Shown here one piece after another: positions 42,916-53,900 of a DNA stretch of 64,000 nt. The translations under genes and the position numbers were made by a program. The first letter of the stretch is position 1. Each line of letters begins with the position of its first letter. The stretch covers positions 92,377,471-92,441,470 of the forward strand of contig CM076850.1 of assembly GCA_039519185.1 (NCBI GenBank), read 5' to 3'. Source of the DNA: Astragalus membranaceus. Lineage: Eukaryota > Streptophyta > Magnoliopsida > Fabales > Fabaceae. The notes under the pieces are model-generated. The model did no database searches. It was not told the DNA's origin and worked only from the letters and a program-made list of their open reading frames with translations.

Positions 42916-43199
42916 TGCTTGTAGAGGAATGTTGGCTATATAAATGCTACTACTTGTAGTTTACTGCTTGTAATTGTTATTTTTATTAAGTACTTGTGGC
43001 ATACCATTAAGCAAATAATAATTCAATTTCAAAGATGAGAAACATTTACTTTCTTTGTGTTATTTAAGATATATGTGTGCTATTAAAAAAATCTAATTTT
43101 TATTCTTAGATTTAGTAGAATGTTTTATTTTAAAGAGTGTATAAAATCTATAACAAATATGCTCTTATATTAAATTCTAATGAGTCCCTAATTAAAAAT
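42916..43199. other. Inner CACTA, AT-rich spacer before the right subterminal zone
   Basis: TACTTGTAGTTTACTGCTTG is partly duplicated (42900-42975). Otherwise AT-rich and without coding signal. Confidence 0.4.
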
Positions 43200-43593
43200 G
43201 AGTATTAGATGGATAAAATCCTTCGCTAATAGAGAGGGATTTAGTCTCCCCCTCTAATAGAGAGGGATTTAGTCTCCCTCGCTAATAGAGAGGGATTTAG
43301 TCTCCCTCTCTATTAGCGACGGATTTAGTCTTCCTCACAAATAGCGACGGAAATACACTTTTCATCATCAATTTCGAACTATTTGTTAGTGACGGATTTC
43401 ATATGTTTGTGAGGGAATTTTCCGTGGCTATTAGCGACGGATTTCAAAATCCCTCACTAAAAATTTAGTGACGCCAAAATTAGTTACGAATTTGGGTTCG
43501 TCACAAATTCCGTCGCTAAAATCGTTAGTGACGGATTTTTGATGGTTTAGTGACGGATTTGTTTCCTCTCTAATTTTGATTTTTCTAGTAGTG
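43200..43593. repeat. Inner CACTA right subterminal repeats and terminus
   Basis: Three near-identical tandem units of AGAGAGGGATTTAGTCTCCC (43248-43315), then TTAGTGACGGATTT and CCGTCGCTAAAA motifs, ending in TTTTTCTAGTAGTG. Confidence 0.85.
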
Positions 43594-43639
43594 TTTGCGA
43601 CGAAAAATGCCGTCGGAAATCGTCGATTTTCTTGTAGTG

Positions 43640-43876
43640 TATATTCTTCATGTAGCTCATTTCAAGCCAATGTGGGACTAACCACTCACACTTGAATTCC
43701 CAACACTCCCCCTCTCAAGTGTGAGTGGTTAGTCCTACATCAGCTAGGAATGATCAAAATGAAGGATATAAAAGATATACTCAATGATTTAAGGTATTGG
43801 GTGGAGATCTAGCATCCAAGTCTCTTGGTGGTCTGCTTCATTAGCTCGTTGTTGCTCCCGATGCTTCCCCAGACTC
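43640..43876. mobile_element. TRIM-like locus B: proximal LTR part plus an inverted LTR copy
   Basis: 43640-43705 is the proximal part of the minus-oriented LTR (starting TGTTGGGAATTC at 43705), preceded on that strand by the purine tract GAGGGGGAG. 43715-43876 is a second LTR-like copy in the opposite orientation (CAAGTGTGAGTGGTTAGTCC ... CTCCCCAACA). The two copies would form a long hairpin if the CACTA were absent. Confidence 0.6.
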
Positions 43877-44235
43877 CCCAACACAGTTATTGAGGAAAGA
43901 ATTTCGCGTACTTGAAAAGTTAAATTCTTTTCTAAACCCTAAACTACCTCAAAACACAGTACATAGCATCACACTTTACATATTGTGTTTTTATTTTGTT
44001 TTCACCAAATCCGTTATTGAGGGATGAACTTCAGTATTTGAACATCTAAAATTATTTTCGGATATTAAAGTACCTCAAAGCACACTGTTTAACATCACAT
44101 TTTATGTAATTTGACCCAATTATATTTTTTTATTATATAAAAAAACTAGCAAAATTTAAAAAAATTAAGGAAAGGGCCGGGGGAGTTTTTGCGCGAAGTC
44201 ACTGATGAACTGCAGGATTCGCTTTAAAGATAAGA
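43877..44235 (+). repeat. ~130-bp repeat array (locus B, right part)
   Basis: CAGTTATTGAGGAAAGAATTTCGCG follows CCCCAACA exactly as at locus A. Two to three units and the TTTTATTATATAAAAA / GCGCGAAGTC block complete the pattern. Before the insertions this was continuous with 23427-23905. Confidence 0.75.
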
Positions 44236-44860
44236 TATTAAAAATATTATTTTTTAAATTTAAAAGTCTAGCAGCCTGCCACATCAATTAAGTGAGGGTC
44301 ATGTTAGATTCAAGTTTGACCAATTTTGGTAGGGACCGATCATTTCAAAAATTGAAAAAATGAAGAGATCAAAATTGTGACAAAATGAGGAGACTAAAAT
44401 TGTGAATATTATAAGGAGACCAAATTGCATTTAAGCCTAAAACCTTTTGGCATCTCCCCCATGATAATAGAGAGACCATTGTCAAATTATGCAAGCTAAG
44501 AGTTATAGTACCCATCAACATTCACTAATAAATTACTCTTCAACTGTTTCAAAATATAATTCCTAAGAATAAACTAATATCAAACATGAATCAGTAAGAT
44601 AGTAAGATAACTAAAAAAGAAAACTATTACAAGGCTAACTAAATATGGAAAGGAGAGCAAATAAGAAGATAGTAGCATTACTAAGCTTACTTTAACAGTA
44701 CGTTCTTTTTCTTTTTTTTGATGTAAAACAGTACGTTCTTGAAAGCATGTATCTGCAAAACAAAAATCTTCCATATTTTCCAAATCTGGAAATGGAATTA
44801 TGAACCAAAAAAGATAGAATACGGATGTAAATTTAACCTTTCTCAAATCTAAGGGTTTCC
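44236..44860. other. Non-coding, with one arm of a foldback-like repeat (about 44270-44440)
   Basis: ACCAATTTTGGTAGGGACCGAT, CAAAATTGTGACAAAATGAGGAG and ACTAAAATTGTGAATATTAT are the inverse of phrases at 903-1100. No partner arm lies nearby. The rest is AT-rich with no gene. Confidence 0.4.
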
Positions 44861-45112
44861 TCAGGATCCTTTAGAAAGTGAGATTGTCCTTTCAACTAAT
44901 CTTGCAAGTTGCAAGCAAACAAGTGCTTCTACCATTGTGAGTTTTAGGCAACTACGATGATCGCTAAGTATTTTTCTTCCCGTGCTGAATGCACATTCGA
45001 ATGCATCATTGAGATGGGAATGACTAACATGTTTATGGTAGAACGTGTAAGAATTTGCAACTATTTCTACGAGTTGGGCTAACAAAAGGGAAGTAACAAA
45101 TGCTGATTTCAA
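44861..45112 (-). pseudogene. hAT transposase C-terminal dimerisation-domain fragment
   Basis: The minus strand encodes FECAFSTGRKILSDHRSCLK and TMVEALVCLQ. This matches the hAT dimerisation domain signature (S-x-x-A-F-S-x-x-G-R-x-x-x-x-x-R-x-x-L-x-x-x-x-x-E-A-L-x-C-x-Q). Only about 80 residues are present and nothing upstream resembles the DDE core, so it is a small remnant of a dead hAT element. Confidence 0.65.
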
Positions 45113-46091
45113 TTCTGGAAATCAATATTCTCTATGAGAAGTTCAGGTTGGCCATATGTTTTTGTGATTATTTTAAACTATTTATTGTTTTTTGTTATCT
45201 GCTTTCATGTCCAGAATATTAGAACATTTCATGATTGTGTAGTTGATTTGCTCATGTTTCCCCTTTTGACATTGTTATTTAGGGTGCAAGTTTAGTTATC
45301 TTTTATGATGATATTAATTGAGATCAAATAAGCATAGTTTTCGGATTAATTGTTGGTTTCTTGATAATGGCACCGGTCTGTTAGTTACATTATTGCATCT
45401 TTGTTTTGGACCATATGTCTAATGTGATTACTTACAAAATATTTTGTAGACTAGAAGGGAGAGAAGAAGGTGAAAAGTGATAAATTATGAGAATGCATTG
45501 AGTTGATGAGGAAACTGTTATTTTGATTGACTTTGGTATATAGTCCATAATAGACACTGTAATAAGTTAATTTCTAATGTCATCATCTCATTGGTGTGTC
45601 CCAAATCTATAACAATTCTGTGCCTGTTTGATTCGCAAGAAAACTATGTCCTCTTATGATGTTGTTGCACAGGCATTAATGTAGTTTAGTTTGAAAATTG
45701 ATCTATCAAAGGATTCCGAGGACTTGGCTCCACTTAAGGGATTCTCCTACACAAAGTGTTGCCCAATTTGAAGTGCCCCTTAATTAACGCTGAGGAAGGG
45801 CATTAAGATAGAGAAGGATTGAGCTTTTTGATTAAAGTTTGATTCAATTGTTATATTTCATTTTTTATGATTTTCTATGGGATGATCAGAACCATAGACT
45901 TTCCTTATAGTTTACAAATTTGATTTCCTAATGGGTAATTGTCAATATTGCAGACTCTAATTTTGCAGTTTTGGGGACAATTTATATATGTAGTTACTGA
46001 ATCCAACCGGTGGTACAATGCATGCTATGTGTCATAAGGGAAGTTTCTCCTCATTCTAATTTGTAGCCCTGTGAAAATTGTGTTTGTCATG
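45113..46091. other. Non-coding stretch
   Basis: AT-rich, with degenerate gene-like phrases near 45640-45830 (for example DLAPLKGFSYTKCCP in one frame) that are too short and broken to assign. Confidence 0.4.
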
Positions 46092-46289
46092 TTGTTTTTT
46101 TAAGGAAAAAGAGCACTCTATCTTGAATTGAAAAAAATAAAAAGAGTACAAGCAAGACGAAGGGGGCACTAAGCCGAAACCCTTTCCAGGAAAACAAACA
46201 AGCAAAAGAAACAACAGTACTGCAAAGATGAACACTACAGCATAGATGAAGAAAGCCAAGGAGGCCAGACCCCAATGAAAAATCATCTA

Positions 46290-47060
46290 AATCTGAAAAA
46301 AGGAAGGCCTTGCCTATTACGACAAAAGTCATCTAAGATGAAGCTCGGAGACAATGTCCACCAAGTAAAAGTTTTACTAACTAGCCCAAAGGCAGCTAAT
46401 TTGTCAGCGCAACTATTTCCTTCTCTAAAAATATGAGACACAATAAATCCTCAAGGTGTTGCCCCAATGGTTTCTCAATCTCTAGGGAACAATAGCAGGG
46501 TTCTTAAAAGCAGCAACAACAGAAGAGGAAACGCATTCCAGCTAGATTTTACGCCAGCCCTTATCATAAGCAGACTCAATAGCTATCATGGCTCCCAAAA
46601 GCTCAGAATTAAGGGCATTGCCATTGCCTAGGAAAGACGCGAAACAGCCAACGATAGAGGCCCTATAGTCGCGAAAAATGCGACCACAAGAAGAAGGCCT
46701 CGGAGAGCCTTTAGAAGCACCATCAGTGTTACATTTGACCCAACCACACAATGGGGCTTTCCAATCAACTTGAATAATATCTTGAGCTTTCGTAGGGTTT
46801 CCTTTGACACGAAAAGATTTTAAGATAGAAAACTCAGCCATATTGTTGTACATGTGTCCATGCGAGGAGGAACCCGAGAGAGAAGTGGAGGTCTTGATCT
46901 GATGAAGAAGATTTTGAAGAGGAATAACTCTATTCTCAAAGCGAAATTTGTTTTTGCTCAACCAAATGCTGGATAGGACATGAATAACAGCAGCAGCTAA
47001 GACATCCAAGAGTTGATCACTCCAAGATCCATTCAACACAGAAATAAGAGATAAAATACT
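46290..47060 (-). pseudogene. LINE RNase H domain
   Basis: VKCNTDGASKGSPRPSSCGR is the D-G-A-S start of the plant RNase H domain, followed by ELLGAMIAIESAYDKGWRKI. After in-frame stops, the tail (LRNHWGNTLRIYCVS) continues in the same direction to about 46300. The upstream part (AAAVIHVLSSIWLSKNKFRF) is the linker typical of such LINE proteins. Confidence 0.75.
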
Positions 47061-49915
47061 AGAAGTATCAATATAGCCATTGATAGAAGATTGTATCCAG
47101 TGCCAAATGTTTTAAGCAAAAGGGCAGCTAAGAAACAAATGACTAGTAGTTTCATCATTCTTACCACAGTGGCAACACATGGAGACCGTCGTGTAACCAC
47201 GCTTTTTGAGGTTATCATCAGTAGGCAAGCGATCATGAGCAGCTCTCCAGAAAAGAAACGATTTTGAAGGAGGAACAGACGGACGCCAGATCTCCTTAGC
47301 CCAAGAGACAGCCATAGGACGGAGAGCTCTTGTGTTGAAGCTACATAGAGAGGAATAGGGAGAGTGATAATCTCCTGATAAATGGACAGGCACCAAAGTT
47401 GAAGCTCCGCTGGGAGATGCCATTTGAAGTCGGTGATATAATCACTGACCTTCGAGGTCAACAACTTTTGAACCTGCAAGGGAAAACTAAAAACCAAAGA
47501 GAGCATTTTAGAAAGCCATTTGTCAGTCCAAAAGTAAATCTGGGAGCCATCACCAATATTCCAAGTAGAGTTAGAAAGAACAGTGGAAATATTGGCACGA
47601 AGGGAAGGCCAAAGAGCATACCTCACATGATAAGAAACTGGGATGCTCCTCTTATAAAACCTGGCTCTAATGAAATTAGCCCATTTCCCCCTTAAGGAGA
47701 GCATGTCAAAAGTAAGTTTAATCATTGCAGATTCATTAATAGCCCGCAGAGAGCGCACCCCAAGACCCCCTTCCTGGGTGGGAGAACAAACTTTGGACCA
47801 AGCAACTGTCGTTAGTTTTTTCAAATCTGCATTTCCTGACCAAATGAAATATTTTATCCAAGTATCCAAAGTTTTCAAAAGCAAAACTGGCCAGGCATAA
47901 ATGTGGAAGCTATATGTGAGCATGCCGTGGATAACAGATTTCACCAGTTGAACTCTCCCCATAATGGAGAGAAGAGACCCTTTCCAAGTGGACAGTTTAG
48001 ATTTAATTGTATCAGCAATAAGTCTAAGGTAGAGAGCTTTAGACCGACCTTTAAAGATTGGGACACCAAGATAATTAAAGGGAAGGGTCCCAGGAGAAAA
48101 CCCGAGAAGAGACCTTAACGAAGCACACCTGCCAGCAGTGACAGCTCCAGAGTAAAATCTACACTTATCAAGGCCAAGGAACTGATCTGGCGCTTCACCA
48201 TACTGAGTGATGAGAGACATCAAGCTAGTAATGCTATTTTTGTGACCACTACAAGAAACGAAAATATCATCAGCATAGAGAACATGAGTAGGAGTTTGAA
48301 ACCCCCTTGGACTAGCCATAGGACGGAGAGCTCTTGTGTTGCTCAAGTGAGTGATACCCCTGCTAAGAACATCCTCTGCAATGCAAAAGAGGAGGGGGGA
48401 GAGAGGGTCACCTTGTCTCACACCCCTTTTACAAGAGAAAAACCCCACATGATGGCCATTAACTGAGAAAGACAAATGAGTTGAGGCCAGAATCACTTTT
48501 ATCCAATCACAAAAGGTGGAGTTAAAACCAAAAGCATGCAAAGCTTTGAGTAAAAAGTTCGAATCAAGAGTGTCAAAAGCCTTTCTGACATCAATTTTAA
48601 GGCAACATTTCCATCATGAGATTTAATGTCAAGCATATTAATGGCTTCAGAGGCAATGCAAATACAATCCTTAATATGACGGTCTTTAATAAAACCGCGC
48701 TGCTGTTCAGAGATAATTTTAGGGGCAATAAAAGCCAACCTGTCAGCCTGCACTTTCGTAATAATTTTAAATTGGAAATTAGCGAGAGCAATAGGCCTAT
48801 AGTTCTCAATTTGATCTGCAACAAAGAACTTAGGGATAAGAGCAATTATGTTGGAATTTAAGTGAGGCAACAACCACCCTTTCTTGAAAAACTGAGTAAC
48901 TGAGTTGAAGACATCCTGGCCAATGATGTGCCAGTATTTTTGATAGAAAATACCACCAAAGCCATCCAGGCCTGGAGCATCAGAAGCATTCATAGAAAAA
49001 ACAGCCGATTGAACCTCTTCATAGGACGGAGGAGAAGTAAGCATCATATTATCCTCATAGGTCACTAGGGAGGGAATAACTCTCAATTAAATCATTAGAA
49101 ACACAAAAGTTATCAGTTGCATAAAGATTAGAAAAATAATTGGTGACCAAATTCTCAATATCTTCTGGTTGATCAAGAACTAAATCATCTTTCCTAAGAG
49201 TCTTCATTTGGTTGGAAGCGTTCTTTATCTTAGCAACCTTATGAAAGAAAGCAGTATTTCTATCTCCTTCAAGGAACCAATTAACTTTAGATTTTTCCCG
49301 CCAAAATACTTCTTCATAATGCAAAGCTTGCATTAAGTCTTGTTGGGCTAGGAATTCTTGATCATGAAGCTCGTCAGTGTAACTGTTTGAGGAAATGTAC
49401 TCCTGAATTGTATCTACTTTAGCAATAGCATCATCCACCAAAGCACGGACATTACCAAAAACTTCCTTGTTCCAAATCTTTAACTCTTGTTTAAGAGCTT
49501 TTAGTTTTTAGGCTAAAGTGCTCCTAGGGTCCCTTATCTTTATTTAAAGTAACGATTTGGTCCTTTATCTTTTTTTTGTCCCAAATCAGTCCTTTATGTT
49601 TTAAATTTTTGACACATAAATCCTTTTCTGTCCCAAATCAGTCCTTTATGTTTGAAATTTTTAACACATAAATCCTTTTTTTTGACACATAAATCAGCAC
49701 TGTTAACGGAAAAGGATTTATGTGTCAAAAATTTGAAAGATAAAGGACTTATTTGGGACAAAAAAAACATAAAGGACTAATTCGTTACTTTAAATAAAGA
49801 TAAGGGACCCCAGAGGCACTTTAACCTAGTTTTTAAGAAAGAATAAACATAGGACAGCATGTAACAGGTTTATTCGTGTTTGTCATGTTATTCTTCAAAC
49901 ACCGAGGAAATATTT
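47033..49915 (-). pseudogene. LINE reverse transcriptase (ORF2), frameshifted
   Basis: LKALKQELKIWNKEVFGNV and WREKSKVNWFLEGDRNTAFF (linker before RT) are followed by RT blocks. DAPGLDGFGGIFYQKYWHII and NYRPIALANFQFKIITKV come first, then ISEQQRGFIKDRHIKDCI. After a frameshift near 48595, RQGDPLSPLLF and the catalytic YADD (codons 48277-48266) follow. Later come LSTWKGSLLSIMGRVQLVKS and the zinc-binding MCCHCGKNDETTSHLFLSCP near 47130-47180. Such proteins nick target DNA and reverse-transcribe their own RNA there. Shifts near 49070, 48595 and 47400 make it inactive. Confidence 0.85.
49511..49826. mobile_element. Foldback MITE inserted in the LINE, 9-bp TSD
   Basis: Arms GGCTAAAGTGCTCCTAGGGT...TTTATTTAAAGTAACGA and the inverse ...GGGACCCCAGAGGCACTTTAACC pair over about 65 bases. 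TAGTTTTTA flanks it on both sides (49502-49510 and 49827-49835). LINE sequence continues on both sides. The internal AAATCAGTCCTTTATGTT / TTGACACATAAATCC phrases are duplicated. It resembles the elements at 12587 and 51942 in its GGCTAAA terminus. Confidence 0.85.
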
Positions 49916-49916
49916 G

Positions 49917-50947
49917 ATTAGGCTTAGTAAGGGAAAGATAAGAATTTCCATTTTTATTTCCCAAACCCCCCAAGTTGAAACAAAAAGACATCAGGCTCTC
50001 ATTTTTCCACATTCACTCAAGTTGAGAAAAAACACAACATTGAAAGAAAGAGAGAGAGGGTCGCTAGAATGAGAGGAAATGAGGGAGAAAAACATGAGAG
50101 CTCCAACCAGCCAGCTTTGATTGAAATTTCATCTTGATTTTTCTTCCCATTTTGTTACTCTCATCACCATAACTGAAACCACACCACAAAGAGCTAGCTA
50201 GTTCATCTCCTTCTCTTTCTTCAAGATTTGCGCAAGTATTAGCTAGTGGAGTGGGGTTCAGCTGAAATTTTGGATGCATGTTGGTTTGGAAGGTTCCTAG
50301 AGGCTTAGCATCAACCACATTGTAGATTGAAGAAGATTTGGAGCTTAATCTTTGAGTTTGTTAGTGCCTAGGATTCGATGTATTTGGAAGGTTCCTAGAG
50401 GCTTAACATCAGCTACAAAGAAGATTGTTAGTGCCTAGGATTCGATTTGGGTATTTGGGAGCTTAGAGCTTGACTCGATTTTCTTTCATCTTTCGCTTTC
50501 CTTTGGGTCGATTCCGGCATTGAGGTGAGTTCTTACCCGTTCTAGGTTTTTACTTACGAAATTGGTGTTGCATGTGGCTGTTTTTGTGTGATATGCGATT
50601 TTTTAAAACTGAGTTTCGTTTTTAAAACCGTCAAATAGAGTTCGGTGATAAACTTCGGAATGAAATGCTATAACTTGTATCGCTTGTATGATTGAGTGCA
50701 TAAATTGGTTGATTGATGATGCTTTGAGTGTGATATGAACTGTGGTTAAGTTGGGAATTAAGCGGAACGAGTAACGGAATCGGACGGAATAGCGAATTTC
50801 ACGAAAATGAACGATTTTTCAAAGCTGATAAGAGGGCCTGGTCTGTGCGCCCCAAGGTCTGGTCTGTGCGCCTCCCTCTGTTACTCACGTTGCAATTTTT
50901 GTTGCAGTGAACCCGGACCGTGCGCCTATGTGCCCGGACTGGGCCCC
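49917..50947 (+). repeat. Left LTR of the second gypsy element, first segment (5'-truncated)
   Basis: GGCTTAGTAAGGGAAAGATA onward matches 60328 onward of the right LTR. The first ~250 bases of the LTR are missing and LINE sequence abuts directly. It contains a local duplication of TTTGGAAGGTTCCTAGAGGC (50287 and 50380). Confidence 0.85.
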
Positions 50948-51684
50948 TGTAACACCCCGAAAATAATTTAATTAATTTAATTAACTGAATTATTAATTTC
51001 AATTTGAGGCGTGATTCAATTAAATAGAGAGGGAAATGTTATATTTTGTGCAGGAGTGGGAGCGAGTAGCAGTGGGGGTGTAGCTCTGAGCCCAGTGCGT
51101 GAAAGGCCCACAGCTTAAACCCAGGGGTTAGGAAAAACCCTCTCACGCCTTTCATTGTGGAGAAAAGAAACGAATTAGAGAGAGTGAGAAGAGAGAAACG
51201 GCGACGCGGGAGAGGAGAGGAAGAGGAGAGAGATTTCGCAACTTTTTTTTCGTGAAGAGGAGATCGTTCGTGTTGCGGTGTTTTCGTGCGTGACCATCTT
51301 CTTCGTGCTAGGAGCTTACGCATTCGAGGTAAGGGTGGGTTTTAACATTTGTAATGGGTTATGATGGTGGTTTATGGGTAGTTAAGATTTTGTGAATTAA
51401 ATTGGTGATGGCGTGATTTGTTGACGTTGCTCGTCATTGTTGTTGTTGTTATTTGCGTTATTGATCGAGTTTAATGTTGATTGGTGTTGTTGTTATTGAT
51501 TGAGTACCAAAATCGACATTCTCTTGATTGTTGTGGTTGTTATTTTGTGAATCAATTCTAGAACGCTCGTCACATGTTTGATGAAGCGCATGTGTGTTTA
51601 CATTCGATGTTAGATGGCGTACACGAGTGAAAAATTAAGGAAAACATATTTTTGGTGCCACTAGGCGCCATTTGTTATTTTTTT

Positions 51685-53900
51685 TATGCTGTTTTAGCAC
51701 ATAAAAGTTGCTGTTCTTAGGCTGTTTTCGCTGCTGTTTTAGCATATAAACGGTGTTGTTTTTGCTGCTGTTTTCGCTGCCTAATGTTGCTGTTTTTGCT
51801 GCCTAATGTTGCTGTTTTTGCTGCTGTTTTCGCTGCATAATGTTGCTGTTTTTACTGCTGTTTTCGCTGCTGTTTTTGCTGCATAATGTTGCTGTTTTTA
51901 TAAATAAAATGCTGCTGTGTTGTTGCTGTTTTTATAAATAAGGCTAAATAGCACTTTTGGTCATTTATGTTTGCTCCAGATTTCACTTTGGTCCTTTATC
52001 TTTTTTTTGGTCCGTTTTGGTCCCTCATGTTTCGTTTTCGTTTCATTTTGGTCCCTCACGTTAGTTTTGACTAACGGACGCCACGCTGGCAGTTAACTGC
52101 TGACGTGGCGTCCTCAATTCATTAAATGACGTGGCATTCATTAACTGATGTGGCAAAAAAAAATTAATTCTAAATCATTCTAAAACACAAAATAGAAATT
52201 ATCAAAAAATTAAAAACATAAAAATCAAACAAACAGCAACATGAAACCCAAAAAATTAAAAACATTAAAATCTGTTTGATCTCTTCCAGAAATTAAAAAC
52301 AGCAACATGAATCAACAAAAAAATCAGATCTTCAGATTCGTTTTGTTCGTTTTGTTCGTTTTGCCCAGATCTTCGTGATGGTGAGGGAGAGTGAGAGAGA
52401 TGCGACGGTGATGGGAGAGGGAGAGTGAAAGAGATGCAACGGTGATGGTGAGATGCGACGGTGGTGGGATAGGGAGAGTGATGAAGCCAGTGACGGTGGT
52501 GATGTGGGGGTTACGGTGATGATGATGTTGTTGTTGTTGTTGAATTGATTCTGGTTGTTGTTGTTGTTGAAGATGGGAGAAAATGGTTGTTGAATCAAAA
52601 CTGAAGCAAAAATACAGATCTGGTTGTTGTTGAATTGTTTGTTATTTGTTAAACCAGAAAACAAAGAAAAAAACCAGAAAAAACAAAGAACAAAGAACAA
52701 AAACAAAGAACAACACTGAAACAGATCTGTTCATTTTAGTCCTCTCTGTTTTTCCTTGGTTTCATTTTGGTCCCTCTCATTGTTTGTGTTGTTTCATTTT
52801 GGTCCCTTTCTGATCTGGAAAAACTTGGATTCAAACCCACAAAATCAAACCCACTCTCTTCCATCCTCAAAAATCAAACCCACAGATCAACGAAAACATC
52901 AGATTGGAAAACAAAAACATCTGATTAAGAAACGAAAACAAAAACGCGTTTTGAAGTTGAACGCAGAAAATCGAAATCGATTTCCATCCCAAATCGAAAC
53001 CCATTTTTCAGATCTTCTTCATCTTCTTATGGGTTTTTCTAGGTTTCGATTTCTATGCTTTGAAATTGATTTTGGGTTACTCTTATTCTTAACTTTTGAT
53101 GTTGGAAGAACGATTTTGATGTTGAAATTGAACGATTTTGATGTTGGAAGAACGATTCTGGGTTGCTCTTATAGTTGTTGGAATTTGATGTTGGAAGGAT
53201 GAACGGTTCTTCCATTGTTCTATCAATTGTTTTAATTGTTTTATCAATTGTTCTTAATTCCGGATGAACAATATTGTTGCCATTTTAATTCTGGAAATTG
53301 ATTCTGGGTTGCTGTTACTGTTGCCATTTTAATTTTCAGTTTTATGTTTTTAGCAACTTGTTTATTTTCTGTTTTTTGTTTTTATAATTTAAAAAACTTA
53401 GTTGATTATGTGTTAAATGATTTAGAATTAAATAATATATTTATTTGCCACCTCAATTAATGAGTGACACGTCACATTGACACTTAAGACGCCACGTCAG
53501 CAGTTAACTGCCAGCGTGGCGTCCGTTAGTCAAAACTGACGTCAGGGATCAAAATGAAACCAAAATGAAACATGAGGGACCAAAACGGACCAAAAAAAAG
53601 ATAAAGGACCAAAGTGAAATCTGGAGCAAACATAAAGGACCAAAAGTGCTATTTAGCCATAAAATGCTGCTGTGTTGTTGCTGTTTTTATAAATAAAATG
53701 CTGCTGTTATGTTGCTGTTTTTATAAATAAAATGCTGCTGTTTTGTTGCTGTTTTTACAAATAAAATGCTGCTGTTTTGTTGCTGTTTTTACAAATAAAA
53801 TGCTGCTGTTTCCGGCGCATAAACGCTACTGTTTTTATGTTGTTTTGCTGCTGTTTTTAGCGCATAAAGTGTGCTGTTTTTTTTTCTACAATTTAAGGTG
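51685..53900. repeat. GCTGTTTT minisatellite in the solo LTR, split by the foldback element
   Basis: TTGCTGTTTTTGCTGC, TTTTATAAATAAAATGCTGC and similar units repeat from 51685 to 51941 and again from 53659 to about 53900. The foldback element interrupts one unit. Reading frames here (Leu/Phe/Cys-rich) are artefacts. Confidence 0.8.
51942..53658. mobile_element. 1.7-kb foldback element
   Basis: Left arm GGCTAAATAGCACTTTTGGT...AACTGCTGACGTGGCGTC is the inverse of the right arm ending AAAGTGCTATTTAGCC, over about 180 bases. The flanks allow only a short direct repeat ATAA (51938-51941 and 53659-53662), unlike the 9-bp duplications of the smaller foldbacks. The centre (52150-53450) has A/T-rich sequence, GGTGATGG-rich and Asn/Gln-coding low-complexity parts and no transposase that I can see. 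Confidence 0.8.

Larger units (their letters stand above)
28410..43593 (+). mobile_element. Inner Pack-CACTA element nested in the outer one
   Basis: The left terminus CACTACTAGAAAAG starts at 28410 and the right terminus TTTTTCTAGTAGTG ends at 43593. The 3-bp target duplication is TTT (28407-28409 and 43594-43596). Subterminal motifs are AGAGACGGATTTAG / TTCCGTCTCTAAA on the left (28440-28760) and TTAGTGACGGATTT / CTCCCTCGCTAATAGAGAGG on the right (43200-43590). Without the gypsy insertion it is about 5.5 kb. It has no transposase and carries pieces of an RUS protein, an Argonaute and a KEA antiporter plus a retroelement RNase H. Confidence 0.88.
24024..43639 (+). mobile_element. Outer Pack-CACTA element carrying host gene fragments
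   Basis: The left terminus CACTACAAGAATAAG starts at 24024; the right terminus reads GATTTTCTTGTAGTG to 43639. The flanks at 24021-24023 and 43640-43642 are both TAT, the expected 3-bp target duplication. The subterminal zones carry TTCCGACGG / CCGTCGGAA motifs (24050-24230 and 28185-28409 plus 43594-43639). After removing the inner CACTA (28410-43593) the element is about 4.4 kb. It shows no transposase and contains exon-intron pieces of a cysteine-rich receptor kinase, an IQD protein and a MAP65. A non-autonomous, gene-capturing CACTA (Pack-CACTA) is the best interpretation. An empty-site relative is at 18447-18465. Confidence 0.88.
46092..49915 (-). mobile_element. L1-type LINE, degenerate, 5'-truncated
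   Basis: On the minus strand an ORF2 remnant (RT, zinc-binding region, RNase H) runs from about 49915 down to an A-rich 3' end near 46092 (T-run on the plus strand). The 5' part (ORF1, endonuclease) is missing: the copy begins in the region just before RT. A foldback element is inserted at 49511-49826. No target duplication could be recognised. Confidence 0.8.
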
